Assembly: GCF_946892675.1 (NCBI RefSeq)
Contig: NZ_CAMPOV010000001.1
Span: forward strand, 532,033 to 596,032
Direction of reading: 5' to 3'
DNA length: 64,000 nucleotides
Origin: Arthrobacter sp. Marseille-P9274
GTDB lineage: Bacteria; Actinomycetota; Actinomycetes; Actinomycetales; Micrococcaceae
Shown: positions 46,019-55,564 of the stretch, in pieces
How positions within the stretch are numbered: the stretch's first letter is position 1
How the letters are laid out: each line of letters begins with the position of its first letter
Notes under the pieces: model-generated
What the model saw: only the letters and a program-made list of their open reading frames with translations
The model's database searches: none
Told to the model about the DNA's origin: nothing
Made by a program: the position numbers and the translations under genes

Positions 46019-47418
46019 CTCAAACCAGCACCGAACGAACCTACAGCACGCCGCGCGGCACCGACCGCCAGCAGGCGGCCCGCGACCACTTGTGGATGCA
46101 CATGGCCCGCCACTCCAACCTGGCCGGCGGCGGCACCGTGCCCGTCATTACCCGCGGCGAGGGCCACCTGATCTACGACGACCAGGGTCGCGAATACATC
46201 GACGGCCTGGCCGGGCTCTTCGTGGTCCAGGTGGGCCACGGGCGCGAGGAGCTCGCGCAGGCTGCGGCCCGGCAGGCCCGGGAGCTGGCATTCATGCCGC
46301 TCTGGTCCTACGCCCACCCGGCCGCCATCGACCTGTCCGAGCGGTTGGCGCACCACGCCCCCGGCGACCTGAACCGCGTCTTCTTCACCACCGGCGGCGG
46401 CGAGGCGGTGGAGACGGCGTGGAAGCTGGCCAAGCAGTACTTCAAGCTGCAGGGCAAGCCGAACAAGACCAAGGTCATCTCCCGTGCGGTGGCCTATCAC
46501 GGCACCCCGCAGGGGGCGCTGTCCATCACCGGGATCCCGGACATGAAGGCCCCGTTCGAACCGCTCGTGCCCGGCGCCTTCCGGGTCCCGAACACCAACC
46601 AGTACCGCGCACCGGAGGGGCTCGAAGACCCGGAGGCATTCGGCCGCTGGGCCGCGGACCGCATTGGCGAGGCCATCGAGTTCGAGGGACCCGACACCGT
46701 CGCCGCCGTGTTCCTGGAGCCGGTGCAGAACTCCGGCGGCTGCTTCCCGCCGCCGCCCGGCTACTTCCAGCGCGTCCGGGAGATCTGCGACGAGTACGAC
46801 GTCCTGCTGGTCTCGGACGAAGTGATCTGCGCGTTCGGCCGGATCGGCTCCATGTTCGCCAGCGACGACTTCGGCTACATCCCGGACATGATCACCTGCG
46901 CCAAGGGCATGACCAGCGGCTACTCCCCCATCGGCGCCATGATCGCGTCGGACCGGCTGTTCGAGCCGTTCAAGCACGGGGACACGACGTTCTACCACGG
47001 CTACACGTTTGGCGGCCACCCGGTCTCCGCCGCCGTCGCCATGGAAAACCTGGACATTTTCGAGCGCGAGGGCCTCAATAACCACGTGAAGCAGAACGCG
47101 CCCCTGTTCCGCGCCTCGCTGGAGAAGCTGCTGGACCTGCCGATTGTCGGAGACGTGCGCGGCGAAGGCTACTTCTACGGCATCGAACTGGTCAAGGACA
47201 AGGCCACCAAGGAGACCTTCACGGATGATGAATCCGAGCGGCTGCTCCGGGGCTACCTCTCCAACGCGCTGTTCGACGCCGGTCTCTACTGCCGCGCCGA
47301 CGACCGCGGTGACCCCGTGGTCCAGCTCGCTCCCCCGCTGACGATCGGCCCGCGGGAATTCGACCAGATCGAGCAGATCCTTCGCTCCGTCCTGACGGAG
47401 GGCCTGAACCACCTGTAG
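46015..47418 (+). CDS. Class III aminotransferase, putrescine/amine-pyruvate type
   Basis: A 467-residue PLP enzyme. PLP-binding features are TTGGGEAVETAWKLA, AVAYHGTPQGALS, LVSDEVICAFGRIG and the Schiff-base lysine in ITCAKGMTSGYSPIGA. The N-terminal MHMARHSNL is typical of the omega-amino acid:pyruvate group that includes SpuC. With the uptake operon and Lrp gene adjacent, amine transfer from putrescine or a similar diamine to pyruvate is likely. The alternatives, GABA or beta-alanine, cannot be ruled out. Confidence 0.88.
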   Translation: MTQTSTERTYSTPRGTDRQQAARDHLWMHMARHSNLAGGGTVPVITRGEGHLIYDDQGREYIDGLAGLFVVQVGHGREELAQAAARQARELAFMPLWSYAHPAAIDLSERLAHHAPGDLNRVFFTTGGGEAVETAWKLAKQYFKLQGKPNKTKVISRAVAYHGTPQGALSITGIPDMKAPFEPLVPGAFRVPNTNQYRAPEGLEDPEAFGRWAADRIGEAIEFEGPDTVAAVFLEPVQNSGGCFPPPPGYFQRVREICDEYDVLLVSDEVICAFGRIGSMFASDDFGYIPDMITCAKGMTSGYSPIGAMIASDRLFEPFKHGDTTFYHGYTFGGHPVSAAVAMENLDIFEREGLNNHVKQNAPLFRASLEKLLDLPIVGDVRGEGYFYGIELVKDKATKETFTDDESERLLRGYLSNALFDAGLYCRADDRGDPVVQLAPPLTIGPREFDQIEQILRSVLTEGLNHL

Positions 47419-47441
47419 CAGTCCCTTCCCGTTCCCGCGTC

Positions 47442-47488
47442 CGACGCCGGGTGGCCGGCTAAGCAATAAAGCCGGCCACCCGGCGTCG
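47442..47488. terminator. 19-bp perfect terminator stem
   Basis: The arms 47442-47460 and 47470-47488 pair perfectly around the nine-base loop AAGCAATAA. It ends the lrp-aminotransferase operon, 24 bases after the stop. Confidence 0.85.
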
Positions 47489-47607
47489 TACTTCTCTGCT
47501 TCCCCGCGGCGGCACCGGCACAAAGTGAACGGAAAGTAAACAAGGCTTTTGCAAGGTTCCCGGGTGACCATCGTGCCTGACTAACGCCAAAGGGGGAGGC
47601 GAAGGCC

Positions 47608-48297
47608 ATGTCGCATTTTGATGAGGATGACGACGGGAAAGATCGGGGCTTGGGCGGAACGGTGCTCAGCCGGCGGCAGCTCGGGCTGCTGTTCGGCGGC
47701 GGCGCCGCCGTCATCATCGGCGGCGCCGGCTTCGGCGTCGTCGCGAAGACGGTCCAGCACGCCCAGGTCCAGGCCGGAACGGCGTTCGGCTCGGTGCGGC
47801 TGCTGCGTGCCGCGCGGCTGGCCCGGCTCTCGGCCGACGGTTCGCGCTCGCCGCTGGTCGGGCGGCTGGCGCTGGCCAGGCTGTCGGGCGACAGCGTCCC
47901 AATCGCCGGGGCCGGCGTCGGGATCGCGGTGCCGGCGGCTACCGGCCACGGTCACGGCGGCGCAATTCCGGGCCTGCGGTGGCCGCAACCGGAGAACCAC
48001 ACCTGGGGCGATATCGTCCTGCTCGAGCTCGAAGTGGCCAATACCGGGAGCGCGCCCATGCCGTTCTCGCCGGGCCAGCTGCGGCTGCGGCCGGCCGGAA
48101 ACGCCATGAGCACCAGCCTGCAGGACTCGGGCCGGGATGCGGGTCCGCTGGCACCGGGAGCCGTTGAGCACGTATGGGTCAGCTTCCTGGCGCCCGAGAC
48201 GGCCGGGCGGTTCATCGTCGAATTCACCGATCCGCTGCAGGACAGCGTGGCGGAACTGCGCGTGCCCGAACTCGTCACCGTGATGGAGCGATCATGA
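47608..48297 (+). CDS. Tat-signal protein, partner of the multicopper oxidase
   Basis: A 229-residue protein of no recognised family. The acidic N-terminus is followed by SRRQLG (21-26) and a glycine-rich hydrophobic segment to about 48, a twin-arginine signal or anchor. The outside part has a His/Gly cluster GHGHGG (113-118) and a beta-rich C-terminal half (LLELEVANTGSAPMPFS) reminiscent of copper-chaperone or cupredoxin-like folds. GGGGGAGG lies upstream of ATG 47608. It overlaps the oxidase gene by ATGA. It could guide and load the oxidase, which has no signal of its own; that is inference. Confidence 0.7.
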   Translation: MSHFDEDDDGKDRGLGGTVLSRRQLGLLFGGGAAVIIGGAGFGVVAKTVQHAQVQAGTAFGSVRLLRAARLARLSADGSRSPLVGRLALARLSGDSVPIAGAGVGIAVPAATGHGHGGAIPGLRWPQPENHTWGDIVLLELEVANTGSAPMPFSPGQLRLRPAGNAMSTSLQDSGRDAGPLAPGAVEHVWVSFLAPETAGRFIVEFTDPLQDSVAELRVPELVTVMERS

Positions 48298-50726
48298 GCG
48301 CCCTGGACATCCACATCAATGACGGCTACCTGCCGATGGTCGACGGCTCGCTGGTCTACCATCGCGGCTACGGCGAACGCCACACCGCCACAACCGATCC
48401 TGAACCGGCGTTGGCCCTGGGCCCGCACGTGTTCACCCGGGACGGCGGCGTGGTGGAGACCCGCCACTACCCGCTGGACGCCGAGCTCCCGCCGCTCGGC
48501 CGGCCCGAGCCGGCCTACAAGGATCCGTTCAATCCCGGCGAGTACCTGGTCCGGCGGGCATTCTGGGCCAGCTTCTACCCGAAGCGCGCGCTCATCGCCG
48601 AAACCGGCAGCACCATCCGGCTCCGGGTGCGGAACAACCTCGCCCAGCCGCAGGCCCTGCAGTTCCTCGACGTCGACGGACCCGGCACCCATGTTGGAAC
48701 CGGGAGCATCGCTCCCGGCGACGATGCGGAGCTGGAGTTCGAGGCGCCTGCCCCGGGCACCTACGTCTACTGCGATCCCGGCCGCGACGAAGACGACCCG
48801 ACGGCCGATCCGGTGCAGCGCATCCTCGGCCTGTACGGAGCGCTGCTGGTCACGGACCCCGACGAGCCGTGGCGCCTGCAGCCGGAGGGGCCGGAGTTCG
48901 AGCGGCAGTGGCTGTGGATCCTGCACAACGTGGATCCGGAGTGGGCCCGCCAGGCCTCGCGCGGCGTGGAGGTGGACCCGGACAAGACGCCGGCGTTCCC
49001 GCGCTACTTCACGCTGAACGGCCGCGCTGGCTTCCAGTCACTGGGCATCAGCACCGACGAAGCGCTCAACGAAGAGCGCGAAGAGGACTCGCTGATGTCC
49101 GGCTCCGCCCGCTCCATCGACGTGCGGAACTTCAGCCAGCGCGCCACGGATGACACAGTGCGGACCGGCCAGCTGATGCGCTTCGTGAATGCCGGCGTGG
49201 TCCACCACCAGCTGCACTTCCACGGAAACCACATCTGGACCGTCCGCCGCAACGGGACGTTCTTCCCGCGCAGCGGCGGCTTCGTCGACGACGAGAACCA
49301 CGTGGTGCTGCAGCAGTGGGAGGATGTGGTGGAGGTCCATCCGCTGGACCGCAAGGACTCCGTCCTGCCCGTGCGCCGCCCGCCCGAGGCTACCGACCAG
49401 ATCTGGGACGCCAGATCCGGCGACTGGCACTATCCGATGCACTGCCACGCGGAACCGTCGCAGGTTGCCCGAGGCGGCATGTATCCCGGCGGGCTGGTGG
49501 GCCACTGGACCGTGGCCGAACCCGCGGATGTGCCGGTGCCTCCGGAGGGGGCGCTTCCGCCGCCCGGGCCTAATGCCGAACCGCCGCGTGCCCTGACCGC
49601 AAAACCGGGCACTGCCATCAAGCCCCCGGACCACAAGCGCTACCGCACCCAGGTGGATTTCAGCTCGGACCAGATCCACGAGGGCAGCCCGAAGACCGAG
49701 TTCCCGCTCAAGGCGGACCGCAAGGAAGAGTTCGATTTCTTTAGCCGCAAAATGAAGTTCGACGACGGCGGCCGCTTCGAGATGTGGACCTTTGAGACGG
49801 AGAACTCAGGCCGGATCTTCCCCGCGCCGCTGCTGCGGCTCACCGAAGGCCAGCTCTTCCAAGGCACTGTTAAGCCCAGCAAGAAGGTCCACACCATCCA
49901 CTGGCACGGCATCGAACCCGATCCGCGCAATGACGGCGTCGGCCACACCTCCTTCGAGGTGTCCGGACACTACACCTACCAGTGGCGGCCGGAGCGCGGC
50001 CGCCCGGGCAACCCGAACTTCGGCTCCTCGGGAACCTACTTCTACCATTGCCACGTCAACACTCCGCTTCATGTGCAGATGGGTATGTTCGGCCCGCTGA
50101 TCATCGACCCGTACGTGCATCCCGACTATCCGGTTAGCCCGGGCGCCCGTCGGGCTTTCGTGGACGGACCTGAATATGACATTGCTACGGAGACTCTATT
50201 GGTCGCCTATGCCGTCGACCCGCGGTGGCACGAAATGAACCATGCAGAAGGCCTGTCCGGCGAGGACGCCCGCCTGGACAAGTTCGATCCCAAGCATTTC
50301 TACCTGCTCGGCGGCGAACTGGCCAAGCGGCCCCGGAAGGAGGGCCCGCTGATTCTGTCTTCCATGCGGGCCAATGTGGCAGGCAACGGCCGGAAACCGA
50401 CGCTGCTACGGCTGCTCAACGGCGAGTTCTTTCCGGTCAACGCCTACTTCACCGACATGGCCGGCAACCCCGTACGCATGGCCGAGCTGATTTCGCACGA
50501 CGGCCGGGCCTTCCGCGACACCTCGGACCCGGTCGGCCCTGCGCTGCCCGTGGGCGAGACGGACGGCCCGCTCACGGCCTCGGCACTGAACTTCGGAGCC
50601 GCCGAACGCTACGACATGCTGCTGCGCCCGCCGGTGCCGGGAAAGTACAAGCTGACCGTCGAGCTCACGCATTGGATCACGACGGCGGTGCTCGCCAAGC
50701 GGGAAATCATCGTCACCGCGAGCTAG
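48294..50726 (+). CDS. Large multicopper oxidase
   Basis: An 810-residue multicopper oxidase, larger than the usual 450-550 residue laccases because it contains two sets of cupredoxin motifs. The first set has HHQLHFHG (304-311) and HYPMHCHAE (379-386). The second has IHWHG (535-539) and YHCH (584-587) with a following Met (about 596-598), completing a type 1 site. It begins MSALDIHIND with no signal peptide, so export would depend on the Tat partner encoded upstream, which overlaps it by ATGA. It probably oxidises phenols or metal ions outside the cell. A longer upstream frame is only antiphase of the partner gene. Confidence 0.88.
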   Translation: MSALDIHINDGYLPMVDGSLVYHRGYGERHTATTDPEPALALGPHVFTRDGGVVETRHYPLDAELPPLGRPEPAYKDPFNPGEYLVRRAFWASFYPKRALIAETGSTIRLRVRNNLAQPQALQFLDVDGPGTHVGTGSIAPGDDAELEFEAPAPGTYVYCDPGRDEDDPTADPVQRILGLYGALLVTDPDEPWRLQPEGPEFERQWLWILHNVDPEWARQASRGVEVDPDKTPAFPRYFTLNGRAGFQSLGISTDEALNEEREEDSLMSGSARSIDVRNFSQRATDDTVRTGQLMRFVNAGVVHHQLHFHGNHIWTVRRNGTFFPRSGGFVDDENHVVLQQWEDVVEVHPLDRKDSVLPVRRPPEATDQIWDARSGDWHYPMHCHAEPSQVARGGMYPGGLVGHWTVAEPADVPVPPEGALPPPGPNAEPPRALTAKPGTAIKPPDHKRYRTQVDFSSDQIHEGSPKTEFPLKADRKEEFDFFSRKMKFDDGGRFEMWTFETENSGRIFPAPLLRLTEGQLFQGTVKPSKKVHTIHWHGIEPDPRNDGVGHTSFEVSGHYTYQWRPERGRPGNPNFGSSGTYFYHCHVNTPLHVQMGMFGPLIIDPYVHPDYPVSPGARRAFVDGPEYDIATETLLVAYAVDPRWHEMNHAEGLSGEDARLDKFDPKHFYLLGGELAKRPRKEGPLILSSMRANVAGNGRKPTLLRLLNGEFFPVNAYFTDMAGNPVRMAELISHDGRAFRDTSDPVGPALPVGETDGPLTASALNFGAAERYDMLLRPPVPGKYKLTVELTHWITTAVLAKREIIVTAS

Positions 50727-50826
50727 CGGTACTCCTGTACCCTGGGGCCCGGAGGCGGCATAAAGGCGCCTAAGCCATCCTCGCCCCGCTGGCCGCGCCC
50801 ACTACCAGCGGGCAAGGACAGTTCCG

Positions 50827-52437
50827 CTAGAGTCCCTGCAGCCTGTGGACCAGCAGCGCCACGTGCAGGGATGTCCGCGATTCGGCGTCGTCGAGGCGCA
50901 CCCCCAGCCGCTGCTCCAGCCGGGCCAGCCGGGCGTACAGCGTGGGCCGGCTCAGGTACCCGCTGCGGGCCAGTTCCGACTTGTTGCCGCCGCTCTCGAG
51001 GTACCGCTGCAGCAGGTCCAGATCCCCGCCGTCGTTCCCGGACTCCAGCACGCCGGCCAGCTCGGCCTCCACGAAGGTCTGCACGCGCGGATCGTGCCGC
51101 AGCAGAGTGAGCAGGCCGCGCAGCCGGACGTCGGTGGAGCGGTAGAAGCGTTTGGCGCCGGCGGGCAGCGTGCTCGCGGTCTCGGCGACCTGGCCGGCTT
51201 CATCCAGCCCGGCGGCCGCCTGCAGCAGCCGGGCATGCGGGCGGCCCACTCCGGCGGTCCAGCGGAGATCCTCGGCGGCGCCGGCGGACCGGTCGGCCAG
51301 CTCGCCGCAGATGCGTTCCAGCACGGAGTCCTCCAGCTGCCGTGCGGGCAGGGCCAGCAGCACGGCGACGGAGCCGGTCTGCAGGCTGGCGGCGAGCGCC
51401 GAGTTCCGCGAGGCGGCCAGCACCCGGTTGACCAGTTCCAGCAGGGCGCGCTCGCGGCGCTGCAGGGCGATGGGTTCCGAGGCGGAGGCGTGGTCCAGGC
51501 GCAGCACCACCGGCACGTAGAGCGGGGCCGGCGGCAGCCCGAGGGCGGCGGCGCGCGTCAGCGCCTCCGCCTCGTCCAGTGAACGCGGCTGGCGCAGCTC
51601 GTGCAGGAGGCCGGCCTGCGCCTGGTGGCCGAGTTCGCGCTGGTCCCGCTCCGCCATCCGGTTGATGGTCAGCGCCTGCCCGGCCCGCTCCAGCACCATC
51701 GCCGCCTCCGCCTCATCGCCGGGCAGGCCCGGCACCACGAGCCGGCCCCAGCGCTGGCCGCGCAGTCCCACCGGTGTCTGCAGCCAGCCCTCGTCGCCGG
51801 TGCGCGCGGTCTCCTCGCGGAAGTGGGCGGCCCGGGACCGGCGCTTCCAGTCCGCCAGCAGGTCCCCCGGCGCGGTGCCGGCGGGGTCGAAGGCGAGGAC
51901 CAGGTGGGCGACGTCCTCGAGCACGACGGCGGTTTGGATCAGCTCTGCAGTGCGCGCGACGATCTCCTCCGGCGAGGCGCTTTCGAGGCTGAGCATGGTG
52001 AAGACCTCGTGCACCTCGCGGGCCTTCTCCACCCGTTCCAGCTGGGCGGCGACGATCAGCCGGTGCACTACCTCTGTCACTTCCACGAACCTGACCCGCC
52101 GCGTCACCACCACCACAGGCAGCGCTGCACCGCCAGCGGCCTGCCGCAGTGCGGCTTCGGCCTCGGGGCGGTCCGCGGTGATTTCGACGACGACGCCGGC
52201 GGCCCCCAGCGCGGCCAGCTCACCCAGGTAGCGGGCGGCTTCGGCGGCCGAGGTGCCGAAGCCCAGGCCGGTGGTCAGGACGAGCTCGCCGCCTTCCAGC
52301 AGACCCGCGAGGCTCTTCAGCTCAGCGACGTGGACCCAGCGGACCGGCTCCTGCAGCCGGCCGGTCCCGGACAGCACCTCCGGGCGGCCGGAAGCCAGCG
52401 GTGGCAGCCGCAGGATGCGCTCGAGCGTGACATGCAT
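50827..52437 (-). CDS. PucR-family transcriptional regulator
   Basis: A 536-residue regulator. The N-terminal PucR domain (about 5-125) includes the LVLTTGLGFG stretch. A GGDEF-like middle follows, and a C-terminal helix-turn-helix is at YLESGGNKSELARSGYLSRP and QRLGVRLDDAESR, with the tail VALLVHRLQ. ATG 52437 (MHVTLERIL) fits family starts. It is divergent from mmsA, 132 bases apart, and probably activates the mmsA-aminotransferase operon in response to a beta-alanine-like effector. Confidence 0.9.
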   Translation of the reverse strand: MHVTLERILRLPPLASGRPEVLSGTGRLQEPVRWVHVAELKSLAGLLEGGELVLTTGLGFGTSAAEAARYLGELAALGAAGVVVEITADRPEAEAALRQAAGGAALPVVVVTRRVRFVEVTEVVHRLIVAAQLERVEKAREVHEVFTMLSLESASPEEIVARTAELIQTAVVLEDVAHLVLAFDPAGTAPGDLLADWKRRSRAAHFREETARTGDEGWLQTPVGLRGQRWGRLVVPGLPGDEAEAAMVLERAGQALTINRMAERDQRELGHQAQAGLLHELRQPRSLDEAEALTRAAALGLPPAPLYVPVVLRLDHASASEPIALQRRERALLELVNRVLAASRNSALAASLQTGSVAVLLALPARQLEDSVLERICGELADRSAGAAEDLRWTAGVGRPHARLLQAAAGLDEAGQVAETASTLPAGAKRFYRSTDVRLRGLLTLLRHDPRVQTFVEAELAGVLESGNDGGDLDLLQRYLESGGNKSELARSGYLSRPTLYARLARLEQRLGVRLDDAESRTSLHVALLVHRLQGL

Positions 52438-52569
52438 TGACACAGTGTAAACCAGACCGCCGTTCTCCTGACAGTCTGGCAATGGTGCGTGCGGGTCCGA
52501 AAGGCGCAGGATGGTGTCAGCGGCAGACCACCGGCCAGTTTCACCAGCGAACCATCAGGAGTTTCCTTC

Positions 52570-54060
52570 ATGCAGACCATCCAGCACTGGATCAACGGCG
52601 CCTATGCCTCCCCCGCCGACAGCCGCCACGCGGACGTCACCAACCCCGCCACCGGCAAAGTCTCCGGCCGCGTCGCGCTGGCGAGCGCCGCCGTCGTCAA
52701 CGAGGCAGTGGCCGCGGCCGCGGGTGCCTTCCCGGCCTGGCGCGACACCTCGCTCGCCCGGCGGGTCCAGATCCTGTTCAACTTCCGCGAGCTGCTCAAC
52801 GCCCGCAAGGGCGAGCTCGCCGCCATCATCACCGCCGAGCACGGCAAGGTCCTCGACGACGCCCTCGGCGAAGTCAGCCGCGGCCAGGAAGTCGTGGAAT
52901 TCGCCTGCGGCATCCCGCACCTGCTCAAGGGCGGCTACACGGAGAACGCGTCGACGAAGGTGGACGTGCACTCGATCCGCCAGCCGGTGGGTCCGGTGGC
53001 GATCATCAGCCCGTTCAACTTCCCGGCCATGGTCCCGATGTGGTTCTTCCCGGTCGCCATCGCCACCGGCAACACCGTGGTGGTCAAGCCCAGCGAGAAG
53101 GACCCGACGGCCGTGAACTGGGTCGCCGAGCTCTGGAAGGAAGCCGGCCTGCCGGACGGCGTCTTCAACGTGGTGCACGGCGACAAGGAGGCCGTCGACA
53201 CGCTGCTGGATCACCCGGAGATCAAGTCGGTCTCCTTCGTCGGCTCCACCCCGATCGCGAAGTACGTCTACGAGAAGGGCACGGCCGCAGGCAAGCGCGT
53301 ACAGGCCCTGGGCGGCGCGAAGAACCACATGATCGTGCTGCCGGACGCCGACCTTGACCTGGCCGCGGACGCCGCCGTCAGCGCCGGCTACGGCTCCGCG
53401 GGCGAACGCTGCATGGCCATCTCGGCGCTGGTCGCCGTCGGCGGGATCGCCGACGAGCTGGTCGCCAAGATCGCCGAGCGCACCCGGACGCTGCGGATCG
53501 GCGACGGCCTGCGCGGCACCGACATGGGCCCGCTGGTCACGAAGGCGCACCGGGAGAAGGTGGCCGGCTACATCGAGGCCGGCGAGGCCTCGGGCGCCAC
53601 CGTGGTGCTGGACGGCCGGCAGGTGAAGGCGGACGCGGAAGGCGACGGCTTCTTCCTCGGCCCGACCCTGTTCGACAACGTCACGCCGGACATGTCCGTC
53701 TACACCGACGAGATCTTCGGCCCGGTCCTCTCCGTGGTCCGCACCGAGACCTACGACGATGCGCTGGCCCTGATCAACGCCAACCCCTACGGCAACGGCA
53801 CGGCGATTTTCACCAACGACGGCGGTGCCGCCCGGCGCTTCGAGAACGAGGTCGAGGTGGGTATGGTGGGCATCAACGTGCCGATCCCGGTGCCGATGGC
53901 GTACTACTCGTTCGGCGGCTGGAAGAACTCGCTCTTCGGCGACAGCCACGCGCACGGCGCCGAGGGCGTGCACTTCTTCACCCGCGGCAAGGTCGTGACC
54001 ACGCGCTGGCTGGACCCGAGCCATGGCGGGCTGAACCTCGGGTTCCCGCAGAACGCCTGA
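52570..54060 (+). CDS. mmsA: CoA-acylating (methyl)malonate-semialdehyde dehydrogenase
   Basis: A 496-residue aldehyde dehydrogenase. The catalytic Cys281 is in GSAGERCMAIS, the oxyanion Asn150 in SPFNFPAMVPMW, and the conserved FFPVAIATGNTVVVKPSE precedes the cofactor site. The C-terminal GGWKNSLFGDSHAHG is diagnostic of MmsA enzymes, which convert malonate or methylmalonate semialdehyde plus CoA to acetyl- or propionyl-CoA. ATG 52570 has AGGAG upstream. It forms an operon with the next aminotransferase, so malonate semialdehyde from beta-alanine is the expected substrate. Confidence 0.93.
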   Translation: MQTIQHWINGAYASPADSRHADVTNPATGKVSGRVALASAAVVNEAVAAAAGAFPAWRDTSLARRVQILFNFRELLNARKGELAAIITAEHGKVLDDALGEVSRGQEVVEFACGIPHLLKGGYTENASTKVDVHSIRQPVGPVAIISPFNFPAMVPMWFFPVAIATGNTVVVKPSEKDPTAVNWVAELWKEAGLPDGVFNVVHGDKEAVDTLLDHPEIKSVSFVGSTPIAKYVYEKGTAAGKRVQALGGAKNHMIVLPDADLDLAADAAVSAGYGSAGERCMAISALVAVGGIADELVAKIAERTRTLRIGDGLRGTDMGPLVTKAHREKVAGYIEAGEASGATVVLDGRQVKADAEGDGFFLGPTLFDNVTPDMSVYTDEIFGPVLSVVRTETYDDALALINANPYGNGTAIFTNDGGAARRFENEVEVGMVGINVPIPVPMAYYSFGGWKNSLFGDSHAHGAEGVHFFTRGKVVTTRWLDPSHGGLNLGFPQNA

Positions 54061-54111
54061 GGCAGCGCGCCCAGCCCACCGCCGTCGTCGTTGTTAGAAA
54101 AGGAGACCTGA

Positions 54112-55491
54112 ATGACCACCACCGCAGCGCACACCGGCGCCGAGGTCAGCGAGGCCGAGCTCGAGGCCGGCCGGCGCGCCTACGAGCTGGACCGCAAGCA
54201 CGTATTCCACTCCTGGTCCGCCCAGGAGCAGATCAAGCCCATGACCATCACCCGCGCCGAGGGCTCCTATGTCTGGGACGGCGAGGGCAGCAAGCTGCTG
54301 GACTTCTCCTCGCAGCTGGTCAACACCAACATCGGCCACCAGCATCCGAAGGTCGTCGCGGCGATCCAGGAGCAGGCAGGCAAGCTGTGCACGGTCGCCC
54401 CGCAGCACGTCAATGACGCGCGGTCCGAGGCGGCGCGGCTGATCGCCGAGCTGACGCCGGGCGAACTGGACAAGATCTTCTTCACCAACGGCGGCGCGGA
54501 CGCGGTGGAGCACGCCATCCGGATGGCACGGCTGCACACCGGCCGCTACAAGGTGCTCTCGGCCTACCGCTCCTACCACGGCGGCACCGCGCTCGCCGTC
54601 AACGTGACCGGGGACCCGCGCCGCATCCCCAACGACTACGGCAACGCCGGCACGGTGCATTTCCACGCGCCGTTCCTGTACCGCTCGCAGTTCCACGCCT
54701 CCACCGAGGCCGAGGAAACCCAGCGCGCACTGGAGCACCTGGAAACGACCATCCAGCTCGAGGGCGCCGACCGTTTCGCCGCGATCATCCTGGAGTCCAT
54801 CCCGGGCACCGCCGGCATCATGGTCCCGCCGCCGGGCTACATCCAGGGCGTGCGCGAGCTGGCCACCAAGTACGGGATAATGTTCATCGCGGACGAGGTC
54901 ATGGCCGGTTTCGGCCGCTCCGGCAAGTGGTTCGCGATCAACCACTTCGACGTGGTGCCGGACCTGTTGACCTTCGCCAAGGGCGTGAACTCGGGCTACG
55001 TCCCGCTCGGCGGCGTGGCCATGTCCCCGGAGATCTACGCGACCTTCGCCGACCGGGCCTACCCGGGCGGGCTGACCTACTCGGGCCACCCGCTGGCCTG
55101 CGCGGCCGCCGTCGCAACCATCAACGCGATGCGGGACGAGCAGATGGTGGAGCATGCCGCTGACCTGGGCGAAACCGTCTTCGGGCCGGGGCTAGCCGAG
55201 CTATCCGCCAAACACCCTTCCATCGGCGAGGTCCGCGGCGTCGGCGCCTTCTGGGCGATCGAGCTGGTCAAGAACCAGCAGACCCGGGAGCCGCTCGCGG
55301 CCTACGGCGGTTCCAGCCCCGCGATGAATGAGCTGATCGGCGCCTGCAAGTCCCGCGGGCTCCTGCCGTTCGCCAACTTCAACCGCATCCATGTGGTCCC
55401 GCCGCTGAACATTTCGGCGGAAGACGCCCGGGCCGGCCTGGCCATCCTGGACGCGGCCCTGGAAACGGCGGACAAGCACGCCGAAGGCTGA
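54112..55491 (+). CDS. Class III aminotransferase, beta-alanine-pyruvate type
   Basis: A 459-residue PLP enzyme. Motifs are TNGGADAVEHAIRMAR, YRSYHGGTALAV, IADEVMAGFGRSG and the lysine in LLTFAKGVNSGYVPLG. It follows mmsA at 51 bases with AAAAGGAG before the ATG. Making malonate semialdehyde for MmsA is the best fit, but taurine or GABA relatives have similar motifs. The N-terminal FHSWSAQEQIKPM is shared with this beta-alanine/taurine group. It is followed by a GC-rich hairpin region and a decayed gene on the other strand. Confidence 0.87.
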   Translation: MTTTAAHTGAEVSEAELEAGRRAYELDRKHVFHSWSAQEQIKPMTITRAEGSYVWDGEGSKLLDFSSQLVNTNIGHQHPKVVAAIQEQAGKLCTVAPQHVNDARSEAARLIAELTPGELDKIFFTNGGADAVEHAIRMARLHTGRYKVLSAYRSYHGGTALAVNVTGDPRRIPNDYGNAGTVHFHAPFLYRSQFHASTEAEETQRALEHLETTIQLEGADRFAAIILESIPGTAGIMVPPPGYIQGVRELATKYGIMFIADEVMAGFGRSGKWFAINHFDVVPDLLTFAKGVNSGYVPLGGVAMSPEIYATFADRAYPGGLTYSGHPLACAAAVATINAMRDEQMVEHAADLGETVFGPGLAELSAKHPSIGEVRGVGAFWAIELVKNQQTREPLAAYGGSSPAMNELIGACKSRGLLPFANFNRIHVVPPLNISAEDARAGLAILDAALETADKHAEG

Positions 55492-55564
55492 CGCGCGGTC
55501 CTATACCAACTTCGGCGGGGCCGGCGGGGGTTCTTCCGCCCGCCCCCCCCTATTCCGCCGCTTA

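Noticed and set aside
45844-47571. 575-residue minus-strand frame opposite the Lrp and aminotransferase genes
   Set aside because: Composition-driven antisense frame that also crosses a strong terminator.
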